Assembly (NCBI GenBank): GCA_943356675.1
Contig: CALRFQ010000004.1
Coordinates: 1-52,317, forward strand
Direction of reading: 5' to 3'
Length of the DNA stretch: 52,317 bases
Source of the DNA: Candidatus Nomurabacteria bacterium
Lineage (GTDB): Bacteria; Patescibacteriota; Minisyncoccia; Phycocordibacterales; UBA9973
In this document: one piece after another, positions 18,169 to 26,645 of the stretch
Layout: every line of letters begins with the position of its first letter
Numbering within the stretch: the first letter of the stretch is position 1
The notes under the pieces: generated by a model
Databases searched by the model: none
The model's input: only the letters and a program-made list of their open reading frames with translations
What the model was told of the DNA's origin: nothing
Translations under genes and position numbers: made by a program

Positions 18169-19194
18169 ATGAAGAAAAATAATAAAAAGAAAATTCCATA
18201 CCTCACAGCTCTTGTAAAAAAGCTTGCTCCGAAAATCGGTGCGAAGGTAGTAGTGGAGCCAGAGTGGGGAATAACAGCTCAAATAAAATACAAGAATGGC
18301 GTAGTACGGTCACTTCGTATGTATACACTCGATCTCAATCCTATTGCTTCATCTGATATCGCTCGCGATAAAGACTATGCGAAATACTTTATGAAAGAGA
18401 GTGGCTATCCTGTGGCGGAAGGTGATACTGTGTATAGCGACGCTTGGGCAGATGCTATAGGTAGTAATAAGAAACTTTCTTATGGAATTAAATACGCGAA
18501 GAAGCTCAGCTACCCTGTTATAGTGAAGCCAAATAGTAAGAGTATGGGTGTGGGGGTGTGCGTAGCTCACTCTGAAAAGGAACTCACTTCAGCGCTTAAG
18601 GAAATATGGAAAGGCGACAAAATTGCAATCATTGAGCGATATATGCCAGGGCGAGATTATCGGATAGTTGTACTCGATGGGGAAATTATTTCTACATATG
18701 AACGCACACAGCTTTCTGTGGTAGGTGACGGCAAGAATACAATTTTGAAATTACTTGAAATAAAGCAAAAGAATTTCATAAAAGAGAATCGGGATACAAA
18801 AATAAATTTCAAGGACAGGAGAATAAAATTGAAATTAAAAAAACAGAGATACACACTTTCAAGTGTGATTTCAAAAGGGGAGAAAGTATACTTGCTCGAC
18901 AATGCGAATCTTTCGACCGGTGGCGATGCTTCTGATGTGACGCAAACAATTTCAAATAGCTTCAAGAAGATAGCTACAAACCTCACTCGTGATATGGGCC
19001 TACGAATAGCAGGGGTGGATATTATGGTCACGAAGGGGGATATTACAAAAAATGTGAAGAATTGTGAATACTATATTATCGAAATCAATGCTGCTCCAGG
19101 GCTTGATCACTATGTGACTACAGGTCCTGCGCAAAAGAAGATCGTGGAAGCAATGTATCTTAAGGTCCTAAAGGCTCTTGGGAAAAATAAATAA
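18169..19194 (+). CDS. ATP-grasp domain protein (cyanophycin synthetase/GshAB-like)
   Basis: YPVIVKPNSKSMGVGVCVAHSEKELTSAL...IIERYMPGRDYRIVVLDGEII...EINAAPGLDHY. Confidence 0.82.
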   Translation: MKKNNKKKIPYLTALVKKLAPKIGAKVVVEPEWGITAQIKYKNGVVRSLRMYTLDLNPIASSDIARDKDYAKYFMKESGYPVAEGDTVYSDAWADAIGSNKKLSYGIKYAKKLSYPVIVKPNSKSMGVGVCVAHSEKELTSALKEIWKGDKIAIIERYMPGRDYRIVVLDGEIISTYERTQLSVVGDGKNTILKLLEIKQKNFIKENRDTKINFKDRRIKLKLKKQRYTLSSVISKGEKVYLLDNANLSTGGDASDVTQTISNSFKKIATNLTRDMGLRIAGVDIMVTKGDITKNVKNCEYYIIEINAAPGLDHYVTTGPAQKKIVEAMYLKVLKALGKNK

Positions 19195-19212
19195 AAGGAA
19201 TATAATATACAT

Positions 19213-19542
19213 ATGGTAGATTTAAAGGAATTACAAAAGGAAGTAATAAGAAATAAAATCGAAAAAGGCTTCAATACTAGTGATATGGCGCTTGAATTTT
19301 GCCGTGCTCATGAGGAACTCTCAGAAGCATTCTCAAAGTACAACAAGAATCAGGATGGTGTTGCGGAAGAGTTTGCTGATGTGGCGATATTTCTTCTCGG
19401 CATGTGTGAATCACTTGGCTACGACATGGAGAAAGAATTAGTTAGAAAGATTGAGATAAATAAAAATCGTAAATACATCAAGAGTAAATCTCCAGATGGT
19501 AAAGATGTTTTCATAAGAGTGAAGAGCGATATAGATCCCTGA
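19213..19542 (+). CDS. MazG-like nucleotide pyrophosphohydrolase
   Basis: EELSEAFSKYNKNQDGVAEEFADVAIFLLGMCESLGYD (EExxE...ExxD metal-binding pattern). Confidence 0.75.
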   Translation: MVDLKELQKEVIRNKIEKGFNTSDMALEFCRAHEELSEAFSKYNKNQDGVAEEFADVAIFLLGMCESLGYDMEKELVRKIEINKNRKYIKSKSPDGKDVFIRVKSDIDP

Positions 19543-19544
19543 AT

Positions 19545-19571
19545 AAAAAACAGCCTAACGGCTGTTTTTTT
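19545..19571. terminator. Bidirectional terminator between convergent MazG-like and folA genes
   Basis: AAAAAACAGCC-taac-GGCTGTTTTTT; overlaps the folA 3' codons. Confidence 0.8.
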
Positions 19572-20052
19572 CATAGAGTACAAAATCGCAATTGAAATTA
19601 TTTTTCTCATCATGTGTGTGTTGTTCGTGCGAGACTTCTTTCCAGAAGGCAGGGTCTATAATAGGGAAGAATGCATCGGCATCGAAGTTGCCATCCACAT
19701 GTGTGATATAGAGTCTGTCTGCATGGTCCATAGCTTGCTTGTATATCTCTGCGCCACCAATTATGAAGACTTCGTCATTTATATCGTATCTAAATAGATC
19801 TATCGCTTCTGTGAGAGAGTGCACTACTTCTACTCCTTCTGCCACATAGGAAACGTCACGAGTGATTACAATGTTTCTTCTGTTTGGCAGTGGTTTCCCA
19901 ATAGACTCGAAAGTTTTGCGTCCCATTATTACAGGGTGGCCACTTGTCGTATCACGGAAGTGCTTCATATCTATCGGCAAATCCCAAAGAAGTTCATTAT
20001 TCTTCCCGATGGCATTATTTTTACCGATAGCTACGATTATTGAAAGTATCAT
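19555..20052 (-). CDS. folA: Dihydrofolate reductase
   Basis: ILSIIVAIGKNNAIGKNNELLWDLPIDMKHFRDTTSGHPVIMGRKTFESIGKPLPNRRNIVITRD; VFIIGGAEIYKQAM. Confidence 0.97.
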   Translation of the reverse strand: MILSIIVAIGKNNAIGKNNELLWDLPIDMKHFRDTTSGHPVIMGRKTFESIGKPLPNRRNIVITRDVSYVAEGVEVVHSLTEAIDLFRYDINDEVFIIGGAEIYKQAMDHADRLYITHVDGNFDADAFFPIIDPAFWKEVSHEQHTHDEKNNFNCDFVLYEKNSR

Positions 20053-20053
20053 A

Positions 20054-20335
20054 TTATTTCTTATACATCTTATTTAAAACTTTCGCAAAGCCACCATTCT
20101 TGTCTTGAAGCTCTTTAGAACCTCTGGTAATTGTGCCGATACCAATCTTAAGATCTTCAGCAATAGCCCACTGTTTCTCACCTTTATAAAGCCTATGCAT
20201 TATCTCCCAGCGCTTCGGTAGGGCATTGTATTCGCGGGCAGTAAGTATATCTTCAAGGAATGAGTTAAGTAGTGTAGTGTCCTTCGCAGCCACCATAAAT
20301 GCTTTTATGAGTTCCTCTTTGTAAGTATTTTTCAT
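20054..20335 (-). CDS. TrpR/YerC-family transcriptional repressor
   Basis: LTAREYNALPKRWEIMHRLYKGEKQWAIAEDLKIGIGTITRGSKELQ; helix-turn-helix segment close to E. coli TrpR (NELGAGIATITRGSNSL). Confidence 0.88.
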   Translation of the reverse strand: MKNTYKEELIKAFMVAAKDTTLLNSFLEDILTAREYNALPKRWEIMHRLYKGEKQWAIAEDLKIGIGTITRGSKELQDKNGGFAKVLNKMYKK

Positions 20336-20374
20336 GTACCCAAATTATACTCCAAAAACCCAGAATTTAAAATA

Positions 20375-20392
20375 CTGCGTACTAGTACGCAG
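20375..20392. promoter_or_regulatory. Perfect 18-bp palindrome upstream of the TrpR-family gene (putative operator)
   Basis: CTGCGTACTAGTACGCAG; about 40 bp upstream of ATG 20335(-), whose -10 TATAAT is 20343-20348(-). Confidence 0.75.
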
Positions 20393-20396
20393 GTAT

Positions 20397-20440
20397 AAAA
20401 ATCCCCCGCTTGTTTAGGCCAGCAGGGGACTCTATTTTTT
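20397..20440 (-). terminator. Terminator of the 20449..20781(-) gene
   Basis: Minus strand: TCCCCTGCTGG...CAAGCGGGGGA followed by TTTTTATA. Confidence 0.65.
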
Positions 20441-20448
20441 AGAGAAAA

Positions 20449-20781
20449 TTAAATTTTCACTAGTACACCTTCGGCAATCCATCTATCGATAAATTCCTTC
20501 TCGAAAAAAAGTTTGAGTTCGAATATGAAATATCCGTCTTTTCTTTCTTCAAGATGGTATTCTTGACTGTAATTGATTTTGCCCTCTTCTGTGGATACAT
20601 GCCAGCCGGACCCAGTGTAATAATTAAATTTGGCATCTATTGTTGCCTTATATTTTTTGAAAGAACTAATATCAGGTAGTTCTTGTACCTGGTTTGAAGT
20701 TTTGATTTGGGAGCCTTCATTTACTCCTTCGAAACTTTGATCACCCTGACCTTCAGCTCCTGATATATGATTGATGCACAT
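20449..20781 (-). CDS. Hypothetical protein, predicted TrpR-family regulon member
   Basis: Start chosen at Met24 (20781), downstream of the 36-bp palindrome; product MCINHISGAEGQGDQSFEGVNEGSQIKTSNQ...WIAEGVLVKI has no recognised domain. Confidence 0.55.
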   Translation of the reverse strand: MCINHISGAEGQGDQSFEGVNEGSQIKTSNQVQELPDISSFKKYKATIDAKFNYYTGSGWHVSTEEGKINYSQEYHLEERKDGYFIFELKLFFEKEFIDRWIAEGVLVKI

Positions 20782-20804
20782 GTACTTTTTAGGTAGCAAG
20801 TAAA

Positions 20805-20840
20805 TATACTTGCATACTAGTATACTAGTATGCAAGTATA
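20805..20840. promoter_or_regulatory. Perfect 36-bp palindrome, trp-operator-like
   Basis: TATACTTGCATACTAGTA|TACTAGTATGCAAGTATA. Confidence 0.8.
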
Positions 20841-20856
20841 AAAAATGCAAGGGGAT

Positions 20857-20892
20857 ATAGAAAACAGCACATTGTATTGTGCTGTTTTCTAT
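20857..20892 (-). terminator. Hairpin downstream of thyA
   Basis: 15-bp perfect stem ATAGAAAACAGCACA-ttgtat-TGTGCTGTTTTCTAT. Confidence 0.65.
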
Positions 20893-20914
20893 AAGTAGGT
20901 TTGTCTGTATATTT

Positions 20915-21748
20915 TTATAGTGCTATTTCTAGGCCGTCGATAGGAGGGAGGGGATTGTATTGAGCTTGGAGGTCTCTTAGGATTTCGCCGACCAGTTCTT
21001 CATCTTTTGCCTCAGCACGCTTGAAGGTGTTCTCTGGTAAGTGCAGCTCTATATTCTTGTGGTCATTTGTGCGAGAGATTATTTCATTGGCACCTGCATA
21101 GTGGTTGTCGTAAATGTGAGCGTTTGAAATGGAATGTGTGTATATTCCAGGTTTCACTCCGAGGCGTTGCGCAATCATACATTGAAGAAGTGCGAAGCCG
21201 AAGGTGTCGAAAGGGCAACCGAGTATCATATCGTTTGAGCGGACGATGTTGTGCATATTGAGTCTGCCGCCGATTATGTTTATGGTGTATGTGTATGGGC
21301 AAGGCACGTTCTTCTTGGGTGTGCCTCCGTAGCCATCATCCTTTGGATCCCAAGTTACTATCACTCCATGTCGTGAGCTCGGTTCCTTCTCAAGGAGTTC
21401 TATCGCTTTGCCGAGTTGGTCACGACCGAAGTGGTTACGCCAGCGCCAGCCGTAAGCGGAAGAGAGTGTGCCATCTGGTTCTAGAAATGGGTCCCACATT
21501 TTTGTGAATTTACGAAGGAATGTAGTGTCTTTCTCGCCTTGCACAAACCACACTTGTTCCGCGATTGGGGACTTGAGCGGATTCTTTCTTAGAGTGAGCA
21601 CTGGGAAACCGTCCTTCTCTATGTCGAATTGGAAGGTGAGCCCTGGGATTGCTTTCGTCTTGTGCCCAGTGCGTTCATTGAGTTCTTCCACACCTTCTTC
21701 CATTATTCTCTTAATAATATTTTGGTAGATTGCATCAAATGTTGTCAT
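20915..21748 (-). CDS. thyA: Thymidylate synthase
   Basis: MTTFDAIYQNIIKRIMEEGVEE...GWRWRNHFGRDQLGKAIELL...PCPYTYTINIIGGRLNMHNIVRSNDMILGCPFDTFGFALLQCMIAQRLGVKPG. Start at 21748; the listed 380-aa ORF is over-extended. Confidence 0.94.
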   Translation of the reverse strand: MTTFDAIYQNIIKRIMEEGVEELNERTGHKTKAIPGLTFQFDIEKDGFPVLTLRKNPLKSPIAEQVWFVQGEKDTTFLRKFTKMWDPFLEPDGTLSSAYGWRWRNHFGRDQLGKAIELLEKEPSSRHGVIVTWDPKDDGYGGTPKKNVPCPYTYTINIIGGRLNMHNIVRSNDMILGCPFDTFGFALLQCMIAQRLGVKPGIYTHSISNAHIYDNHYAGANEIISRTNDHKNIELHLPENTFKRAEAKDEELVGEILRDLQAQYNPLPPIDGLEIAL

Positions 21749-21778
21749 ATGTTCGATTATACAATAGAATATAAATAT

Positions 21779-22267
21779 ATGGAAAACATTAAATACCCGT
21801 ATTTGCCGGAAGGGAAGACTATATTGTATGTGCCGATCTCGAATGTTTTCATGGCGGAAGCAAAGGAGTTTGCTCGGAATAATTCTCTTGATAAAGTAAT
21901 GCCCAATGCAAGTATCTTGGTGAAGGATGGTGTAGTTGCTGGCCGTGGTGCCAATGGAAGCACATATCACGAGACGCATGAGTGTGAGAGGGTGAAGCTC
22001 AAGATGCCAACTGGTGTGGGCTATGAACTCTGCGAAGGTTGCCACCCGAAGAATCATGGAGAGCCAAAGGCAATAAAAAATGCGATAGATAATGGATACG
22101 ATTCAAAAGGTGGAGACATATATCTATGGGGGCACTGGTGGTGCTGTGAGCCATGCTGGAATACTATGATAGAGAATGGGATTAAAGATGTGTATTTGCT
22201 CGAGGATAGTGAGGTGCTATTTAATCGTGAAAATCCTGAGAATGTGATAGGTCATCAATTTGAATAA
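21779..22267 (+). CDS. Cytidine/dCMP deaminase-like zinc hydrolase
   Basis: MENIKYPYLPEGKTILYV...CHPKNHGEPKAIKNAIDNG...HWWCCEPCWNTMIENGIKDVYLLED (H[x]E and PCxxC-like zinc motifs). Confidence 0.7.
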   Translation: MENIKYPYLPEGKTILYVPISNVFMAEAKEFARNNSLDKVMPNASILVKDGVVAGRGANGSTYHETHECERVKLKMPTGVGYELCEGCHPKNHGEPKAIKNAIDNGYDSKGGDIYLWGHWWCCEPCWNTMIENGIKDVYLLEDSEVLFNRENPENVIGHQFE

Positions 22268-22274
22268 AATTAGA

Positions 22275-22306
22275 TGAAAAAGCTAGCTCATTGAGCTAGC
22301 TTTTTT
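22275..22306 (+). terminator. Rho-independent terminator
   Basis: AAAAAGCTAGCTCA-ttg-AGCTAGCTTTTTTG. Confidence 0.85.
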
Positions 22307-22359
22307 GTTTACTAGCCGTGTGCTAAAATGAGGCTATTATAAAATAACTTACAATTATT

Positions 22360-23610
22360 ATGAGTACACGAGATAACGAAGTTTTTGATGCAATTGCAGG
22401 GGAGGCTATTAGACAAAGAGATGGACTAGAACTTATTCCTTCTGAGAACTACGTGTCCAAGGCTGTGCTTGAGGCCAATGGTTCGATAATGACAAATAAA
22501 TATTCTGAAGGTTACCCAGGCCGCAGATACTATGGTGGTCAAGAATACACAGACATAGTGGAGAGAATAGCAATTGAAAGAATTTGTAAGTTATTTGATT
22601 GTAAGTTTGCAAATGTTCAGCCTCACTCTGGTGCTCCTGCGAACCTCGCAGTATACGCTGCTCTCCTTGAGCCGGGTGATACAGTGATGGGTATGGATCT
22701 ATCCCACGGAGGCCACCTCACTCACGGCCATCCGATGACTCTTCCTGCGAAGATATACAAATTCGTGACTTACAAAATGAAAGACCCAGAGACTGGCGAG
22801 ATTGATTACGATGATATGCTACGCGTGGCTCGTGAAGAAAAGCCAAAATTAATTATTGCTGGATTTTCTGCATACCCTCGAACTCTCAATTACAAAAAGT
22901 TTGTGGAGATTGCAAAAGAAGTGGGAGCTATCACCATGGCAGACATGGCGCACATAGCAGGGCTCATTGCTGGAAAGGCAGCACGCAATCCATTTGAAGA
23001 TGGATTCGACATCATCACTTCCACTACTCACAAGACTCTTCGTGGTCCACGCGGAGGAATAATCCTTACTCGTGAGAGTGAAGAGATTGCTAAGAAGATC
23101 GACAAATCTATCTTCCCAGGAATTCAAGGAGGTCCACATATGCACACGATAGCTGCGAAGGCAGTGGCATTTGGCGAAGCAATGACGCCGGCATATCAAG
23201 AATACGCACAGCAAATTCTTAAAAATGCTAAAGCAATGGAAGAAGTTCTCAAGAAGAATGGTGTGCGCATGATTGGAGGGGGGACAGACAATCATCTAAT
23301 TCTCGCTGATGTTTTCGGCTCACTCGGAGTTACTGGCAAGGAAGCGCAGACAGTGCTTGATGAAGTGGGAATTACTCTCAATATGAATTCCATCGCTGGG
23401 GACACTCGTAAACCTCTTGACCCATCCGGAATCCGCTTCGGCACTCCTGCTATCACAACTCGCGGATTTAAAGAAGCTGATTGTGCGGAAGTTGCTCAGC
23501 TACTCATCGACACTCTCAAGAATAAAGACAATGCTGATATGAAAGTTGAAATTAAAGCCAAGGTGAAAGCCATGGCACAGAAATTCCCAATACCAGAGAG
23601 TTTCGTATAA
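22360..23610 (+). CDS. glyA: Serine hydroxymethyltransferase
   Basis: LELIPSENYVSKAVLEANGSIMTNKYSEGYPGRRYYGGQEYTD...TTHKTLRGPRGGIIL. Confidence 0.98.
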   Translation: MSTRDNEVFDAIAGEAIRQRDGLELIPSENYVSKAVLEANGSIMTNKYSEGYPGRRYYGGQEYTDIVERIAIERICKLFDCKFANVQPHSGAPANLAVYAALLEPGDTVMGMDLSHGGHLTHGHPMTLPAKIYKFVTYKMKDPETGEIDYDDMLRVAREEKPKLIIAGFSAYPRTLNYKKFVEIAKEVGAITMADMAHIAGLIAGKAARNPFEDGFDIITSTTHKTLRGPRGGIILTRESEEIAKKIDKSIFPGIQGGPHMHTIAAKAVAFGEAMTPAYQEYAQQILKNAKAMEEVLKKNGVRMIGGGTDNHLILADVFGSLGVTGKEAQTVLDEVGITLNMNSIAGDTRKPLDPSGIRFGTPAITTRGFKEADCAEVAQLLIDTLKNKDNADMKVEIKAKVKAMAQKFPIPESFV

Positions 23611-23620
23611 TAACATTTAA

Positions 23621-24490
23621 ATGAAAATCCCGACAAAGAAATTAAAAGATGGTTTTGAAATGCCTATATATGGTCTTGGTACTTGGCAGATGGGAGGGAG
23701 AAATGAACGTGATCTTAATAATGATGACGAGGCTGATATTTTAGCAATTAGGAATGCTATAGATGCCGGGATTGCTCATATCGACACGGCAGAACTTTAT
23801 GCAAATGGTTACACTGAAATTCTAGTCGGTAAAGCCTTAGTGGGTTATGACAGATCAAAAATTTTCTTAGTTTCTAAGGTCCAGCAAAAAAACTTGAGTT
23901 ATGAAAATATTTTAAATTCATGTAAACAAAGTCTTGAAAGATTAGGTACAAACTATTTAGACCTCTATCTTCTTCATAGATACAATAAGGATATCCCACT
24001 TCAGGATTCTATTAGAGCTCTCGATAAGCTTGTTGAGGATGGGCTGGTTAAACATATAGGAGTATGTAATTTTAACAAAGAACATTTAGCTGAAGCTCAG
24101 AGTTATACTAAAAACAAAATTGTTTGCGATCAAGTGCATTTAAATTTAATGTTTCGAGAACCAGAAAAGACTGGACTACTTGAATATTGCCAGAATAACG
24201 ATATTTTCTTAAATGCATGGAGACCTGTGGGTAAGGGTAATTTACTAGAGAATATTCCTTCAGTATTGCAGGAAATGTGTGATAAATACAATAAGACTCC
24301 TTCCCAGATTGCTATAAATTGGTTAATAGCACAACCTAATGTAATTACACTTTCTAAAACACGCAACTCCGCTCATTTAGAAGAGAATCTAGGTGCTTTA
24401 GAATTTGAAATGGATACTGGTGATATTGAGCGCTTGCGAACTGAATACCCAAACCAAAAGTACATATCAGACGCTGTTCCTCTTGAATAA
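23621..24490 (+). CDS. Aldo/keto reductase
   Basis: GLGTWQMGG...IDAGIAHIDTAELYANG...NYLDLYLLHRY...VKHIGVCNFN. Confidence 0.93.
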   Translation: MKIPTKKLKDGFEMPIYGLGTWQMGGRNERDLNNDDEADILAIRNAIDAGIAHIDTAELYANGYTEILVGKALVGYDRSKIFLVSKVQQKNLSYENILNSCKQSLERLGTNYLDLYLLHRYNKDIPLQDSIRALDKLVEDGLVKHIGVCNFNKEHLAEAQSYTKNKIVCDQVHLNLMFREPEKTGLLEYCQNNDIFLNAWRPVGKGNLLENIPSVLQEMCDKYNKTPSQIAINWLIAQPNVITLSKTRNSAHLEENLGALEFEMDTGDIERLRTEYPNQKYISDAVPLE

Positions 24491-24493
24491 TAT

Positions 24494-24904
24494 ATGAAAA
24501 TCTTTATTTGCTCATCTAAATATTTCTATAAGGACATACCGCCTATTAAGGAATTCTTAGAGAGTAAGGGTCATATAATTACGCTTCCGAATAGCTATGA
24601 TAATCCTGGTATGGAAGACAAGATGAGGAATATCAGCCAAGAGGAGCATTCAGCTTGGAAAGGTGAAATGCTTAGACTTCAAAAAGAGAAGGTTCGAGAT
24701 TGTGATGCTATTCTAGTTTTAAATTTGGAGAAAAATGGGCAGAAGAATTATGTTGGTGGCGCAACCTTCCTTGAGGTTTACATGGCTTTTGATTTTCAGA
24801 AGAAGATTTTCCTATACAATGACTTCCCAGACAATATTTTGCGTGATGAGCTTGTGGGAATGAATCCAACAATAATTAATGGAAATTTAGAATTAATACA
24901 ATAA
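24494..24904 (+). CDS. Nucleoside 2-deoxyribosyltransferase-like protein
   Basis: MKIFICSSKYFY...DCDAILVLNLEKNGQKNYVGGATFLEVYMAFDFQKKIFLYND. Confidence 0.55.
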   Translation: MKIFICSSKYFYKDIPPIKEFLESKGHIITLPNSYDNPGMEDKMRNISQEEHSAWKGEMLRLQKEKVRDCDAILVLNLEKNGQKNYVGGATFLEVYMAFDFQKKIFLYNDFPDNILRDELVGMNPTIINGNLELIQ

Positions 24905-24907
24905 TTT

Positions 24908-25474
24908 ATGATTGAAGTTGAGAAAAATTTCCAGCCGACAGAGGATCAGCTTGCGAAGATGCTTGCTGATTCTGAGTTTGTTAGTAATAAAATTCTGCAT
25001 GATATTTATTATGACTTTGAAGATGCTCGACTTTTTCGAGGGTATGTGAAATTTAGATCAAGAAATGGAGTTTATGAATTAAAAATTAAAAATCAAGAAG
25101 GTGGTAATATAGAAGCAAAGTCAGAAACTGAGATTGAAGATGTAGAAGAAATAAAGAAATATTTTAATACTAAAAAAGACTTGAAGGAATTCGTCGAGAC
25201 TGAAATGGTTTTATGGAGTAACTACGAAAACGATCGAACTGAATATCATAATGGTGATTTCGTGATTGATATAGATAAATTAAGCTATGGCTACGGTATG
25301 GTGGAGATAGAGCTTATGGTGGATAGTATTGATAAAGTTGCAGATGCTGAAGATAAAATTATAAATTTTGCCAAGAAATATGATTTCGAAATTAAAGATG
25401 TCCCATCCAAAGGTATCTCTTATTTTAAAATGGTGAAACCAGAGCTGTATAAGAAATATTATCTAAAAGAATAA
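24908..25474 (+). CDS. CYTH domain protein
   Basis: N-terminal IEVEKNF, followed by YYDFEDARLFRGYVKFRSRNGVYELKIK. Confidence 0.75.
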   Translation: MIEVEKNFQPTEDQLAKMLADSEFVSNKILHDIYYDFEDARLFRGYVKFRSRNGVYELKIKNQEGGNIEAKSETEIEDVEEIKKYFNTKKDLKEFVETEMVLWSNYENDRTEYHNGDFVIDIDKLSYGYGMVEIELMVDSIDKVADAEDKIINFAKKYDFEIKDVPSKGISYFKMVKPELYKKYYLKE

Positions 25475-25477
25475 AAT

Positions 25478-25957
25478 ATGGCACACATTCATGAAAAAAT
25501 AGATTATTGCGCAGAGGCATTCATTGTTTATAAGAATAAAGTTCTTCTTCGTATGCATGACAAATACAAATTTTGGCTTTCTGTAGGAGGGCACATAGAG
25601 CTTGATGAAGATCCAGTGGAAGCTGTGATAAGAGAAGCAAAAGAAGAAGTGGGTTTAGATATAGAAATAGTGGGTGATTGCCCAGCACAAGATAATACAC
25701 CAGAGAACAGAGGTTATCAATATATAACTGCACCTCGCTACCTAGGCAGGCATCCAGTAAAGGAAAATCATGAGCACGTTGTTTTCGTATATTTTGCTAA
25801 ATCTTCAACGGACTTAGTTTCCGACTCAGTCCTTGATCATGAGAAGGGTGTGGAGACGAAGTGGTTCTCTATGGAAGACCTTGAGAATACAGAGCTCGTG
25901 CCAAATGTAAAATTTTATGCGACTGAAGCCTTAAAAGCGCTTGGTGATACAGAATAA
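25478..25957 (+). CDS. NUDIX hydrolase
   Basis: GGHIELDEDPVEAVIREAKEEVGLDI Nudix box. Confidence 0.92.
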   Translation: MAHIHEKIDYCAEAFIVYKNKVLLRMHDKYKFWLSVGGHIELDEDPVEAVIREAKEEVGLDIEIVGDCPAQDNTPENRGYQYITAPRYLGRHPVKENHEHVVFVYFAKSSTDLVSDSVLDHEKGVETKWFSMEDLENTELVPNVKFYATEALKALGDTE

Positions 25958-25990
25958 GACAATAGAACCTTATTGTGATAAAGTTAGTAT

Positions 25991-26641
25991 ATGAAAGAAA
26001 TGCTACATATTCCTAGGCAAATACTTATACTCTTTGTAGTTATAGCGCTACTTATTTTCGGCAGGATAATATTCTCTGGCTCACAATATTATTTATTTCT
26101 ATTTTGGAATATATTCTTGGCATTTGTGCCATTTGTGATTAGTCGAATCGTGTCCCTCATATCGAAGAAGGATGATTCTAAATACATAGGGGTGCTTATA
26201 GCTGGAGCTTTCCTTTGGCTTATCACTTTCCCAAATGCGCCATACTTGGTGACGGACGTTATACACTTGGGTCATAATCGCCTGATGCCTGTGTGGTACG
26301 ATGCGATCCTACTTTTCCTCACAGCTTGGGTTGGAATGCTTTTTACTTTCTATTCACTCTCTAATATCGAAAAGTCACTCCGAACTAAATTCTCACAAAT
26401 AAAAACAGAGGTGATACTAGGCCTCGCTATCTTACTATCTAGTTTTGGTATATATTTAGGTAGATTCCTAAGATGGAATAGCTGGGATGTGATAACGAAT
26501 CCGACTGAGCTCACTTTTGATATCTTAGACATATTCATGCATCCAAGTCGTCATGGGGAAGCGTTTGGCTTTACTATCGTAATGCTCATATTTATATCTG
26601 TGTCGTATTATGCATGGAAAAGTGGGCATGAAAATAAATAA
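25991..26641 (+). CDS. DUF1361-like membrane protein
   Basis: Multiple TM; FLWLITFPNAPYLVTDVIHL and GRFLRWNSWDVITNP. Confidence 0.75.
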   Translation: MKEMLHIPRQILILFVVIALLIFGRIIFSGSQYYLFLFWNIFLAFVPFVISRIVSLISKKDDSKYIGVLIAGAFLWLITFPNAPYLVTDVIHLGHNRLMPVWYDAILLFLTAWVGMLFTFYSLSNIEKSLRTKFSQIKTEVILGLAILLSSFGIYLGRFLRWNSWDVITNPTELTFDILDIFMHPSRHGEAFGFTIVMLIFISVSYYAWKSGHENK

Positions 26642-26645
26642 ATAT

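Noticed and set aside
20782-20850. N-terminal 23 codons of the 20449..20850(-) ORF
   Set aside because: Would place the 36-bp palindrome inside the CDS; Met24 is a better start.
21749-22057. N-terminal extension of the listed thyA ORF (20915..22057, minus)
   Set aside because: ThyA homology starts at MTTFDAIYQ (21748); the extension is antisense to the deaminase-like gene.
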